Notes under the pieces: model-generated
Told to the model about the DNA's origin: nothing
Databases searched by the model: none
What the model saw: only the letters and a program-made list of their open reading frames with translations
Shown here: piece after piece, positions 20,324-29,718 of the stretch
Position numbering within the stretch: the first letter of the stretch is position 1
Layout of the letters: every line of letters begins with the position of its first letter
Position numbers and translations under genes: made by a program
NCBI GenBank assembly: GCA_026004795.1
Contig: BPJV01000004.1
Coordinates: 310,001-374,000, forward strand
Source of the DNA: Pirellulaceae bacterium
GTDB taxonomy: Bacteria; Planctomycetota; Planctomycetia; Pirellulales; Pirellulaceae
DNA length: 64,000 bases
Direction of reading: 5' to 3'

Positions 20324-21310
20324 TTAATCCCGCCTCCGACGCATCACGATGTAACCGGAAAGGCAAACTGCGGCTACCACGCCGCACAGGGCGTACAACC
20401 ACCAGTAGGACGGCTCGGACGCGAACTCCACATCCTCGATCCCGTAATACGACAACTCGAACACTTCCGGATCCGGCGGATCGTTGGTGTAGGAAAGTTC
20501 GTTCCCACGCCGTGACTCGTTCCTCTTCTTTGCCCGGTACGACGAGCGTATAAATCTCTCGCTTGGGGAATAACAGCTGTCGCCGCATCACCACTATACT
20601 CCACCAGACCGCCTGAGTCTTTATTCCACGCTCAAACGTGTACAGCCATTCCAATAGCCGGTAGCGATTGTGCGGATCCACGGTGATCTCGTACTTCCCT
20701 TTTGCGATCGCGGCCACCGCACCTGTGGGAACCGCAATTTTGAACTGGGCCACAGTACTGCCGTCCCGCTTGATGACTTCTCCCAGTCGTGAAAATTCGC
20801 TTCTGGTCGACTTCCACATCCGGTACAATGTCGTACCGTAGCATCCGGATAGCGTTGAGCAAGTAGAACCGTGTCACCACCGTCAGGAAGCAAGCGACGC
20901 GGCAGCATCGGAACCTTTGTCTTTCAGCGAACACAAGCTTCCACGCCGCGTTGGCACTAGAGCGTTCTACGTCCAAATACCCCTTCGTCGTTTTGGAGTA
21001 CGATGGAATCGGCGCGAGCGGGAATGGACACCAGCAACGTCATTCGTCCATCTGAACCACGGTGCCATCGCCGTTACGGAGAATTGCAATTGTTACCGTG
21101 GGACGAAGCCTGACTGAACGGGACTGCACCCCTGAGCGTCTTAAGCTTCAGCTCTGGCCGACAATCCTTGCCTCTTCGATTTCTTCCCACGCCGCGACGG
21201 CTTCATCAGGGATTTCTTCTGCGACACATTGCGTCACACGCACTGACGAGACCAATGAAAAGCGCTAAAAATCGCCAAAATGGCGCTGGCATGAACGCCT
21301 TCATCAGCAT
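20324..21310 (-). pseudogene. Exported single-pass membrane protein, several frame changes
   Basis: No single frame covers this stretch, but protein-like pieces follow each other on the complement. First is a signal-like start (ATG 21310 or 21304; FWRFLALFIGLVSA). Acidic EEIPDEAVAAWEEIEEA and TVTIAILRNGDGTVVQMDE come next, then SSANAAWKLVFAERQRFR and EVIKRDGSTVAQFKIAVP with EITVDPHNRYRLLEWLY. The last piece, in a third frame, is NELSYTNDPPDPEVFEL followed by a membrane helix (YWWLYALCGVVAAVCL) and MRRRRD with stop at 20326-20324. I do not recognise the family. The stop lies four bases before the GT2 ATG. At least four indels are needed, so this is either a decayed gene or poorly determined sequence. 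Confidence 0.45.
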
Positions 21311-21650
21311 TACACTTTCAGACCGAGACAATAAGATAGCGACCACGGTTTATACGATGACCGTCGCACGAAGGAGCCAAGCAGAGCTCAGCCCCCTCAT
21401 CGAAATTACCATCTCAGCCCTTCCTACGCACAATAACAGGCCGTTTGCCCATTGTTCGGAACCACAACTGCAGCCTTCGCAACCGTATGACCCATCGTCC
21501 CACAAACGGCCATTATTGCAACCGTGCTGTGGCAGAGATCGATTGCAACTCCGGGCCGTTACAGTACCAAACAACAGTACGTCGCATGCACCGCCGGCGA
21601 CAAGGCTGCCACCAACGCACCGGCCAACAAGGCCTGCCTCAAACATCGCA
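21311..21650 (-). other. Possible Cys-rich secreted peptide remnant, unassigned
   Basis: Directly after the DUF1573-like stop, an ATG pair starts a signal-like peptide (MRCLRQALLAGALVAALSP, then AVHATYCC) that ends after about 30 residues. A neighbouring frame then reads a Cys/Gly-rich stretch (GCNNGRLWDDGSYGCEGC). Nothing is recognised. The pattern again suggests a gene split by small indels. Confidence 0.3.
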
Positions 21651-22200
21651 TCATCTCATTTCTCCTTCCGGATCTTCAAAAGCTGCCGTGCAATTCACGT
21701 GCAACAGCCGGGGAGGGTACTGCGTGTCTTCGTGCACAGGATTGCCGTCATCGCTACCGGTTGAAGGCAACGATGAGGATTCCGGGACGTACTCGATCCA
21801 CATCGCCGGGGATTGGGCGCCCGACAAGTCGATGTAACGGACAACCCTCGGCACAATGCACTCGCAGGTCGATTCGATCGAGACGACCGAGACACGCGGG
21901 TCGATCCCCAACTGCGCGAACGGCACGCAGCGATAACTGCCACGCGTGGCGTCGATCACCCCCAAGTCGATGCGCGGCGGGTCGACCGACGTGCTGCGGC
22001 CCAGCCGACTCGCGCCGCTCTCCGCAACGCCGCCAAACTCGCTCTGGTCCGCATCCAACCCCGGCGACTCGCAACCCAGCCCCCACAGCAATAAGCAAAC
22101 GATGAGGCAGCCGACTAGACTGGCGACTGGCGACTGGAGACTGGAGACTGGAGACTGGAGACTGGAGACTGGAGACTGCGCGATTCATAATCTTATTCAT
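21651..22200 (-). CDS. DUF1573-like lipoprotein, currently out of frame with its leader
   Basis: The body reads to a stop at 21651 and contains PPRIDLGVIDATRGSYRC and SVVSIESTCECIVPRVVRY, which resembles DUF1573 Ig-like domains where a Cys-x-Cys follows the central strand. It is preceded by a hydrophobic stretch ending in LLLWGLGCESPG, a lipobox-like site. The natural start is ATG 22200, which has GGGAG seven to eight bases upstream. Between that ATG and the lipobox lies a 56-base array of 7-bp units. With eight units the ATG is one base out of frame; with seven units the reading joins perfectly into ASLVGCLIVCLLLWGLGC. No other start exists in the lipoprotein frame except an internal TTG at 22091. 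Confidence 0.6.
22118..22177. repeat. Heptanucleotide tandem repeat in the leader of the DUF1573-like lipoprotein
   Basis: On the plus strand the unit is GACTGGC twice, then GACTGGA six times, then a partial GACT. Seven is not a multiple of three, so slippage by one unit shifts the downstream frame. The repeat lies between the likely start codon and the lipobox of the gene on the complement. Confidence 0.95.
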
Positions 22201-23028
22201 AATCTCGCTCCCAAGTGGCGGCGCCTGGTGAAAAGCCTTGCTGGCGACGCGCCATCGGTTATAGCAAATCCAATCGGCGATGCAAGAAAAATCGATTTTC
22301 CGCAAGGATTTTCGTCGGGATGCCGGTGACGGATTTCCGCCACCGCGACGCTGGGCTTTCATTTGCCGCCTCCTCCGCTCGGTCAAGCCACCACGAGCGA
22401 TGCCATGGTGATTTCACTGTCGCCTACTTCCCGGATGGCACCGTTGGCTTGGCACTTTCTGCGGAGCGAAAAGCATGTTGCTCATCGACTAGCGGTGCCG
22501 TTTGACCATGGTAGAGACCGTGAAGCTGACGCGTCGGTCGAGTTCCGCACCGCCCGGTGGTACCTCTCAGGAGATAAGAAAGCGCAGTATGTTGTAAACA
22601 TGGCCGGGCGGTTGAGGTCGGACAAGTAGCTGCGCAGTGACCAAGACGGCGGTGGTCGAGTCGCAGGCGATGGGGGCAGCGGTCGTTGAACAAGTGGTCG
22701 CAGTCAGCATGGAAAACCCGTTGTCCGGCGCATCCCAGGCGATGCCATACCATATGGTATTAATGTCGCCGTGCGTTAGCACGGAATCGCCGCGCCTTGG
22801 CTGCCCGCGCGGCCTAACCCGTCAGCCACGCGGTGGTCAACTGGTCTGACTTGTTGGCACCGGGCCTAGGTGTAGGCCAACCGCGCTGGTCTGCCCACTT
22901 CCATGGTGGTGGCAGATGAGGCACGGACCGCGAAACGATGCGTTGCCCCTGGGACCAACTTGGTCGCCGTTCCCGACTGCCGACATTGGCAGTTGCGCGC
23001 CCAGATTTCGTTCTCGGCTCGTTCCTCG
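22201..23028. other. Intergenic region, no gene seen
   Basis: About 830 bases between the DUF1573-like gene and the DsbD-like gene. Short frames are open on both strands, including one about 100 codons long, but none shows family motifs or a ribosome site. I see no recognisable RNA gene. Confidence 0.45.
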
Positions 23029-23631
23029 TTACTGAGGAGCAACGATCGTCAACTCTGCGGAAAGTGGGGTTGTCTTGGGAGGCAAACACTGGGACTGATT
23101 GCAGGCTTGGTATTTTACCTTGACGTTCACGGAATACCGGCCGGGAGGGGTGGATGGATCTAGGTGCAAACGGCAAACGAACCGAGGCGATCCTTCGTAC
23201 AGCGCCATGGGGCCGAGTGGTGACTGTTCCACGTGGGAGTCGGGCAACGACCATGCCGTGGCCGTGATACCTTGGGGTAGCTCCAGTTCCAATTGGGTGG
23301 GGATGCCGACACCGGTTGGTCCCTCGCTGGCGTAGATATGCCAAGGGGGCAAAATGCGAGCGTCGACCACCAAGGTCGCTTCTCCACCCACCGGAACCGA
23401 GGCAGGAGCCACCGCGATACCGAAAGCCACTGGCTCGTCCTGCGTTGGTTGGGGCACCTCGACGGAGATACCGCTGGTATCGATCGACGGTGGAGCCGTT
23501 TCCGCGCCGGGGCCTCCCGAGTGACTGGAACCGTCCACGGTTGCGTCTGGCTGGGGACCGCGCAGCGATTCGCATCCAGTGCTGATGAATAGCAGTAGAG
23601 GCAGGAGCAACATAGACTTCAGAGATGGCAT
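23029..23631 (-). CDS. Lipoprotein with DsbD N-terminal (alpha) domain
   Basis: This 200-residue protein has a lipoprotein signal (MLLLPLLLFISTGCES, Cys about 20). After a Pro/Ser-rich linker, the rest matches the immunoglobulin-like alpha domain of thiol:disulfide interchange protein DsbD: ILPPWHIYA, GIPTQLELELPQG and VKVKYQACNQSQCLPP, the last carrying the C-x4-C pair that shuttles electrons in DsbD. The membrane and thioredoxin domains of DsbD are absent, so it is a stand-alone domain anchored to a membrane. Whether it is redox-active or a sensor is unknown. It is divergent from polA with a 183-base shared upstream region. Confidence 0.82.
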   Translation of the reverse strand: MPSLKSMLLLPLLLFISTGCESLRGPQPDATVDGSSHSGGPGAETAPPSIDTSGISVEVPQPTQDEPVAFGIAVAPASVPVGGEATLVVDARILPPWHIYASEGPTGVGIPTQLELELPQGITATAWSLPDSHVEQSPLGPMALYEGSPRFVCRLHLDPSTPPGRYSVNVKVKYQACNQSQCLPPKTTPLSAELTIVAPQ

Positions 23632-23814
23632 GTGTTAAACCCTTCTCGGTCGGATGGTCGGTGAAGCGATGGAGTTCGTTTTGCCCTGCGTTGCGGAATC
23701 GAGAAATTCGGCAATCTAGCTCTGAGAGAGAGACCCAATGTAGCCCATTGCGAAAGGTTAGAACAACAGCATACCATGGCTCACCGACCGATGGTACCTT
23801 GTTAGGAGCAACAA

Positions 23815-26604
23815 ATGACGGACTCGACGCCACGCCCCAAGCTTGTTCTGCTCGATGGCATGGCTTTGGTTTACCGCGCGCACTTCGCGATGATCCGCAG
23901 CCCACGGATTACGAGCTACGGGCTGTGTACGTCAGCCATTTTCGGCGTGTTGAATACGCTGTTGGATGTACTGCGTCGCGAGAATCCGACGCACATTGCC
24001 GTGGCGTTCGATACTGCGGAACCGACGGCCCGGCACGAGGAATACGCGGAATACAAAGCGCAGCGAGAAGAGATGCCCGAGGACATCGCCGCGCAGCTCC
24101 CCTACCTCGATCGCCTGTTCGAGGCATTTCGCATCCCGGTTCTGCGCGCTCCTGGCTACGAAGCCGACGACATCATCGGCACGCTAGCCCGTCGGGCGGC
24201 CGCGGAGGGATTCGACGTGGTGATGGTCACCCCGGACAAGGATTACGAACAATTGGTCGGTGACCATATCAAGATCTTTCGTCCGGGACGTCAAGGCGGA
24301 GAGCCTGAGATACTGGGGGTCAAGGAGGTGTTGGAGAAGTGGGGGATTGAACGGGTCGACCAGGTTATCGACATTCTCGGGCTGATGGGCGATAGTAGCG
24401 ACAACATACCGGGGATTCCTGGCATCGGCCCGAAGACGGCACAGAAGCTGATCGCCCAATACGGCTCGGTGGAAAGCCTTCTCGAGCATGCCGATGAATT
24501 GAAAGGAAAGCAAAAAGAACGCGTCCAGGAACATGCCGAACAAGCGCTCCTTTCCAAACGGCTGGTCACCATTCAAACCGATGTGCCCTTGGAAATTGAT
24601 TGGGAAACGCTGCACTGGCGGGGATACGACGAAGAGAAGCTTAAGCAATTGCTCGTCGAACTGGAGTTTGAAACGGTTGGTAAACGCTTGTTTGGTGACT
24701 CTTTTGCAGTACGTCCGCGTCCCAAAAGGCACGCTGCCCAAGGAGAGCTGGGGCTGGAGCCAACACTGTTCGACGACGATCCAGCCCCTCGAACCTTGAA
24801 GGAGACGGCGCACGACTATCGGTTGATCGCGTCGATGGACGAAGAAAAAGAGTTGTGGGCACGCATCGGCGGGGCGAGAGCGGTGGCATTTGACAGCGAA
24901 ACCACGGGGCTGGATGCCCGCCATGCCGAGCCGGTGGGGTTTTCATTCAGTTTCGAGCCTGGTGAAGCGTACTATTTGCCGTGTCCTGCCGACCCTGAAG
25001 GTCGCACCGCTTTGTTAGAGCGACTGGCCAAGGCACTCAATTCGACGTCCGCCGAGAAGATCGGACACAATTTAAAGTACGATTTTACCGTACTCAAATG
25101 GCATGGGTTGGAAATTAGTGGACCTTACTTTGATACCATGTTGGCCCATTCGGTTATCGATCCGGATACGAAACATGGTTTAGATTTTCTAGCGTCGATC
25201 TATCTTCACTACGAACCGATCTCTATCAAAAGTCTTATCGGCAAGCGTGGAGAAGAACAGAAGTCGATGCGGGACGTGCCCATCGACGAGGTGGTGGAGT
25301 ACGCCTGCGAGGACGCGGACATCACGCTGCAACTTGCGGAGCGGTTCAAGCAGGAGATCAGTCAGCTACAGATGGATTCGGTGTGCTACCAGGTCGAGTT
25401 TCCGCTCATCCCCGTCTTGGTTGACATGGAGTACCAAGGCATACGCCTCGACGTTGAAGCGTTGCGCGCTTATTCAAAGAAGCTGGAAGAGGAAATCCAC
25501 GCATTGCGCAATCGTATCTTTGCCACGGTCGGCCATGAATTCAACATCGACTCTCCCAAGCAGCTTGGCGTGGTGTTGTTCGAGGAACTGAAGATTGATG
25601 ATAACCCCAAGAGGACGGCCACGGGCCAATACTCGACACGGGAATCGGAACTGCAACGGCTTCTGCATCGCCATCCCATCATTGCCGACATCTTGGACTA
25701 CCGAAATGCGGTCAAGTTGAAAAGCGTGTATGTCGATCAGTTGCCCAATTATGTCGATCCTCGCACCGGACGAGTCCACACGCACTATAGCCAGACGTGG
25801 ACGGCGACAGGCCGGATGCAATCCAACGACCCCAACTTGCAGACCATTCCTATCCGCAAGGAACGCGGTCGGGAAATACGAGCGGCGTTCGTTCCGCGCG
25901 ACGACGACTACTTGATTCTCTCCGCCGACTATTCGCAGATCGAATTGCGCGTGGTGGCCGACATGAGTGGCGACGAGGCGATGATCGAAGCTTTTCGGCA
26001 AGGAGTGGACATCCATGCTGCCACGGCGGCCAAGGTCTATGGCGTACCGCTGGATCAGGTAACGCGGCAGATGCGTGACCAGGCGAAAATGGTCAACTTT
26101 GGCATCATCTACGGCATCTCGGCCTACGGACTGCAACAGCGTCTGGGGATTGCTCGCGACGAAGCTCAAACGCTGATTTCGCAATATTTCCAGACCTACC
26201 CGGGGGTGAAACAGTTTATCGAGGAGACGATTCAGTTCGCCCGCCAGCACGGTTTTGTGTGCACGAAGACAGGGCGTCGGCGGTACCTGCGCGACATCAA
26301 CTCGCGAAATCGGACGGTTGCTGCTGCCGCCGAGCGTTTGGCCGTCAATTCCCCGCTGCAGGGGACGGCAGCCGATATCTTGAAGCTAGCCATGATTCGT
26401 GTGCATCGGGCATTGCGAGAACAGGGGCTGCACACCAAGATGTTGTTGACCGTCCACGACGAAATCGTCTTCGATCTCCACCGGGAGGAAATCGACCACG
26501 CCACCGCCCTGATCCGCCAGGAGATGGAGGGAGCGATGGAGTTGAAAGTGCCGTTGCACGTCGACATGGGATGGGGGAAGAACTGGTTGGAAGCCCACGG
26601 TTAG
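23815..26604 (+). CDS. polA: DNA polymerase I
   Basis: At 929 residues it has the length of Escherichia coli Pol I. The 5'-3' exonuclease domain is intact (LVLLDGMALVYRAHFA, FDTAEPTARHEEYAEYKAQR, GYEADDIIGTLA, GDSSDNIPGIPGIGPKTA). The 3'-5' proofreading site keeps its acidic residues (AFDSETTGLD, about 357-366; HNLKYDFTVL). The polymerase motifs are present: A (SADYSQIELR, about 702-711), B (RDQAKMVNFGIIYG) and C (VHDEIVFD, about 880-887). It performs repair synthesis and primer removal. The ATG at 23815 has AGGAG upstream. It is transcribed away from the DsbD-like lipoprotein. Confidence 0.97.
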   Translation: MTDSTPRPKLVLLDGMALVYRAHFAMIRSPRITSYGLCTSAIFGVLNTLLDVLRRENPTHIAVAFDTAEPTARHEEYAEYKAQREEMPEDIAAQLPYLDRLFEAFRIPVLRAPGYEADDIIGTLARRAAAEGFDVVMVTPDKDYEQLVGDHIKIFRPGRQGGEPEILGVKEVLEKWGIERVDQVIDILGLMGDSSDNIPGIPGIGPKTAQKLIAQYGSVESLLEHADELKGKQKERVQEHAEQALLSKRLVTIQTDVPLEIDWETLHWRGYDEEKLKQLLVELEFETVGKRLFGDSFAVRPRPKRHAAQGELGLEPTLFDDDPAPRTLKETAHDYRLIASMDEEKELWARIGGARAVAFDSETTGLDARHAEPVGFSFSFEPGEAYYLPCPADPEGRTALLERLAKALNSTSAEKIGHNLKYDFTVLKWHGLEISGPYFDTMLAHSVIDPDTKHGLDFLASIYLHYEPISIKSLIGKRGEEQKSMRDVPIDEVVEYACEDADITLQLAERFKQEISQLQMDSVCYQVEFPLIPVLVDMEYQGIRLDVEALRAYSKKLEEEIHALRNRIFATVGHEFNIDSPKQLGVVLFEELKIDDNPKRTATGQYSTRESELQRLLHRHPIIADILDYRNAVKLKSVYVDQLPNYVDPRTGRVHTHYSQTWTATGRMQSNDPNLQTIPIRKERGREIRAAFVPRDDDYLILSADYSQIELRVVADMSGDEAMIEAFRQGVDIHAATAAKVYGVPLDQVTRQMRDQAKMVNFGIIYGISAYGLQQRLGIARDEAQTLISQYFQTYPGVKQFIEETIQFARQHGFVCTKTGRRRYLRDINSRNRTVAAAAERLAVNSPLQGTAADILKLAMIRVHRALREQGLHTKMLLTVHDEIVFDLHREEIDHATALIRQEMEGAMELKVPLHVDMGWGKNWLEAHG

Positions 26605-26731
26605 AAATCGACGCTCTGGGGGAGATGGTCGGTGCGCGGCGGCCGACGCGTGGCGGTTGTCCGCTACCTCTATTGCCCAGTGTCCGGTGGGGATGGACCC
26701 GGGCGGGAAAGCGCGATGAGGGAAACGACGG

Positions 26732-27046
26732 ATGCGATTGCCCAGAGTAGAAATCACGTATTGCACGCAATGTCGTTGGATGTTGCGGTCGGTTTGGTAT
26801 CTCCAAGAATTGCTGGTCACCTTCGGAGACATCCTGGGTGAAGCGACGTTGATCCCGTCAACTGGTGGCGTTTTTGAGATCCGCGTCCAAACGGCCCATG
26901 ATCGATCCGAGCTGATTTGGGATCGGCGGCGTGATGGCGGGTTCCCGGATGTGAAATGGTTGAAACAACAGGTGCGAGATCGCATTGCCCCCGACATGTC
27001 TTTGGGGCATAGCGATCAACCGCAGAGGGAAGGAGAGGCGAATTGA
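26732..27046 (+). CDS. SelT/SelW/SelH family (Rdx) protein, Cys form
   Basis: This 104-residue protein starts MRLPRVEITYCTQCRW, with the C-x2-C redox pair at residues 11 and 14 in the position where selenoproteins carry Cys-x2-Sec. The rest of the thioredoxin-like family pattern follows: LLVTFGDILGEATLIPSTGGVFEI, then IWDRRRDGGFPDVKWLKQQVRD. There is no in-frame TGA, so no selenocysteine is needed. Family members are small thiol-redox proteins of uncertain function. Its stop overlaps the TTG start of the next gene by four bases (TTGA), so the two are coupled. Confidence 0.85.
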   Translation: MRLPRVEITYCTQCRWMLRSVWYLQELLVTFGDILGEATLIPSTGGVFEIRVQTAHDRSELIWDRRRDGGFPDVKWLKQQVRDRIAPDMSLGHSDQPQREGEAN

Positions 27047-27816
27047 CGCCACATAGTTACGCATTTACTCGCAAAACGATCGGACGCCTATCTTGTGGAG
27101 TGGTGCATCCGACCGACGAGCAGCTCCCCATTGGCTCGGTAGCCGTGTTTTGCCACGGATTTGGCGCTAGCGGCGACGACCTGGTGGGTTTGGCCGAAGA
27201 GATCCTGCACCTGGCCACGTTACAGATGGGGACGGTGATGGTCTTTCCCGAGGCGCCGTTGGATTTAGATGAGCAGGGAATCCCTGGCGGGCGCGCGTGG
27301 TGGATGCTGAGCATCCAGCGGTTGATCGATGCCATGGAGCAGGGGCACTATGAATTGATCAAGGATTCGGTCCCCGACGGGATTGACATGGCCAGAGATC
27401 ACTTGGTCGAGACGGTTCAGCTAGTCCTGGAATCGGTGGGGTTGGGGCCGGACCGCTTGCTACTGGGCGGGTTCAGCCAAGGGGCCATGCTGGTTGTTGA
27501 CACCTCCTTGCGCGGACTGCCCGCACCACCGGCAGCACTCAGCATCTACTCGGGGTGTTTGATTTGTCAACGAATCTGGCAACCGCTGGCCGCGAAGCTT
27601 CGGGACACGGCCATCGTGCAAAGTCACGGCACTCAAGACCCGATCTTGCCTTTCCAGACGGCCAGATGGTTGTACGACCTGCTGGTCGAAGCTGGTTGCA
27701 CGGTGAACTTTATTCAGTTTTCTGGGGGACATACGATTCCGTGGGAAGCGGTCGAGAGCACCGCTAAAAACTTGACGGATCTGACCAATGCACCAAGATC
27801 GCATGCCGCCAACTGA
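27043..27816 (+). CDS. Phospholipase/carboxylesterase family alpha/beta hydrolase
   Basis: This 257-residue protein belongs to the acyl-protein thioesterase/carboxylesterase group (Abhydrolase_2). The oxyanion region is AVFCHGFGASGDDL. The nucleophile is Ser145 in LLLGGFSQGAML, the acid Asp199 in SHGTQDPILPF and the base His230 in SGGHTIPWE. It should hydrolyse short acyl esters in the cytoplasm. The start is TTG at 27043, which overlaps the stop of the SelT-like gene as TTGA. No better start lies nearby. The overlap suggests one transcript. Confidence 0.88.
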   Translation: MTPHSYAFTRKTIGRLSCGVVHPTDEQLPIGSVAVFCHGFGASGDDLVGLAEEILHLATLQMGTVMVFPEAPLDLDEQGIPGGRAWWMLSIQRLIDAMEQGHYELIKDSVPDGIDMARDHLVETVQLVLESVGLGPDRLLLGGFSQGAMLVVDTSLRGLPAPPAALSIYSGCLICQRIWQPLAAKLRDTAIVQSHGTQDPILPFQTARWLYDLLVEAGCTVNFIQFSGGHTIPWEAVESTAKNLTDLTNAPRSHAAN

Positions 27817-27926
27817 GTACAAGGCACGAAGTTCAACTGGAGGGGCGGGAAGACGTGCGCGATCCCGCCGCACTGGACAGCAGGTGGTTACCACGATGGT
27901 TAAGTGAGGGAGGTCGCACAGGCGAG

Positions 27927-28703
27927 ATGAAACTGGCGCGGCGAGGTATCCGTAAACTGTTGAAACGATTCGGCTACGAGGTCATTCCCTATGATCCGAA
28001 CCTCGATTACGACGACTTTGACCTGCGACGAGAGGATGAAGAGCTGGGGATTCTTTCGCGGGTAGGTCCTTATACGATGACCTCCCGTTCTCGAGTGTCC
28101 GCGCTTTGTCGTGCGGTTGAGTATGTTGTTGTAAATGATATCCCCGGTGACATCGTTGAATGTGGGGTATGGCGCGGGGGGAGCATGATGGCCGCGGCAC
28201 TGCGACTGCTACAGCTGGGAGACCAGAAACGCCACCTTTATCTCTGCGACACCTTTGAAGGAATGACCGATCCTCAAGAAGTCGATCGTGATCCCCGCCA
28301 CCGCTCGGCTTGGGAGTGGATGAGATCGGTGGCGACCGATGGAAAGCGAGCGCTGGCGCAGTCCCTCGAGGAAGTGCAGCGAAACATGGCGTCCACAGGT
28401 TTTCCCGACGCACGTATCCATTACGTCAAGGGGCCTGTCGAGGAGACGTTGCCGAACGCGGCGCCAGACCAGATATCGATCCTGCGTCTGGATACCGACT
28501 GGTACGAATCGACACGCCACGAGCTCATCCATTTGTATCCACGGCTCGCAGTAGGTGGGATCCTGATTCTCGATGACTATGGATATTGGCGCGGAGCGAG
28601 AAAGGCCGTGGACGAGTATATCGCAGAGCATCGCCTGCGCCTGTATCTCCACCGCATCGACCATTCAGGCCGCCTGGCGGTGAAAATTGACGCTGGTCCC
28701 TGA
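27927..28703 (+). CDS. TylF/MycF family O-methyltransferase
   Basis: This protein of about 258 residues has the pattern of macrocin-type O-methyltransferases: TSRSRVSALCRAVEYV, then GDIVECGVWRGGSMMAAA (SAM-binding), LYLCDTFEGMTDP, YVKGPVEETLP, ILRLDTDWYEST (metal-binding aspartates) and GGILILDDYGYWRGARKAVD. Such enzymes methylate sugar hydroxyls in antibiotics or surface glycans. The ATG at 27927 gives a natural basic start (MKLARRGIRKLLKRFGYEV). A GTG 72 bases earlier is possible but its extra residues look non-native. It lies just downstream of the esterase. Confidence 0.85.
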   Translation: MKLARRGIRKLLKRFGYEVIPYDPNLDYDDFDLRREDEELGILSRVGPYTMTSRSRVSALCRAVEYVVVNDIPGDIVECGVWRGGSMMAAALRLLQLGDQKRHLYLCDTFEGMTDPQEVDRDPRHRSAWEWMRSVATDGKRALAQSLEEVQRNMASTGFPDARIHYVKGPVEETLPNAAPDQISILRLDTDWYESTRHELIHLYPRLAVGGILILDDYGYWRGARKAVDEYIAEHRLRLYLHRIDHSGRLAVKIDAGP

Positions 28704-28721
28704 CAGTGCGGTGGGGGCGTC

Positions 28722-29660
28722 TCAAGGGGAGTCCGATGCGCGGTCGAGCGAACAGTGGGGTTGCTGCGGGGGAGTGTGCAGCAGCTCGACGGTGGCATGG
28801 CGAATTCCGAATTGGGCTTCCAGCGCTTCGTGAATCCGCTGCAGGAACGCATCTTGTTGTTTCTGGTCCAGGGACGGGCACACAAGTCGCGCCGACAGCA
28901 AGAGGTCGGTCGTGCTCACGTTCCACACATGCAGGTCGACGACGTCGTGGACTTCGGGGAGAGAAGCCAAGAACTGGGCAATCTGCGCCACGTTCTCTGC
29001 ACTGGGAGCGGCATGGAGCATCATGGTGGTTGCCTTCCATAGAAGACGCACCGTGCTGATGCTCAGCACGATACAGATGCCAATCCCCAGTGCCGGATCG
29101 ATCCACCTCCAACCCGTCCACATCACCAGGGCGGTTCCTGCTACCACCGCCAGGGAGACCCCAGCGTCGGCAACCATATGCAGGTAGGCGGCATGGATGT
29201 TCAAGTCGTCCTGATGCCCCAGGAGCAACCAGGCAGTGAGCAGGTTGAGCAATACCGCTACAGCGGCCACGATGAGCACCGGGCCCTCGAGGACCTCGGT
29301 GGGCATCCAAAGTCGCCGCAAGGATTCGCTGAGGATGCCGACGATGGCGGCAACGAGGAGGACGCCGTTCATCTGCGCCGCGAGGATGGTGAACGAGCGT
29401 TTTCCATAGGTCCAGCGGCCCGCCGCTTGTCCCTTGCGCAGCCATTCCGCCAGGCCTGCCAGCACGAGTCCCAAGACGTCGCTGAGGTTGTGCCCGGCAT
29501 CGGCAATCAGGGCCATCGAACCGGCGATCAGTCCGGCGATCGCTTCGCCCAGCACCAGCAGGACATTCAGGGCAATGGCCAGGAGGAACACGCGGCCCAT
29601 GGTGAGTGAGTGCGATGCGGACGAGCCGCAAGAATGGCTGGGGTCGAGTGGCGAGTGCAT
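28722..29660 (-). CDS. Cation diffusion facilitator family transporter (CzcD/ZitB type)
   Basis: About 312 residues with six membrane helices. The zinc-site segment GLIAGSMALIADAGHNLSDV in helix 2 is diagnostic, and the paired acidic/His residues of helix 5 are in HMVADAGVSLAVV. The cytoplasmic C-terminal domain contains VHDVVDLHVWNV, the CDF ferredoxin-like fold. It exports Zn(II) or similar metals in exchange for protons. I chose ATG 29660 because GAGGT lies ten bases upstream; ATG 29708 is an alternative. The MFS gene ends 10-60 bases upstream, so this looks like the last gene of a three-gene operon. Confidence 0.88.
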   Translation of the reverse strand: MHSPLDPSHSCGSSASHSLTMGRVFLLAIALNVLLVLGEAIAGLIAGSMALIADAGHNLSDVLGLVLAGLAEWLRKGQAAGRWTYGKRSFTILAAQMNGVLLVAAIVGILSESLRRLWMPTEVLEGPVLIVAAVAVLLNLLTAWLLLGHQDDLNIHAAYLHMVADAGVSLAVVAGTALVMWTGWRWIDPALGIGICIVLSISTVRLLWKATTMMLHAAPSAENVAQIAQFLASLPEVHDVVDLHVWNVSTTDLLLSARLVCPSLDQKQQDAFLQRIHEALEAQFGIRHATVELLHTPPQQPHCSLDRASDSP

Positions 29661-29718
29661 GATGGAATCTACCTCAAGCGGCGGAGCAAGCGTCACGAGA
29701 TGGGTCATGATAGCGGAA

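Noticed and set aside
22814-23905. Open frame of 363 codons on the complement
   Set aside because: It lies antisense to and overlapping the start of polA and over the DsbD-like gene; its residue make-up (Arg/Ser/Pro-rich, no motifs) is that of a shadow frame.
26732-26780. Selenocysteine in the SelT/SelW-like protein
   Set aside because: The redox motif is encoded by TGC...TGT, both Cys; no in-frame TGA.
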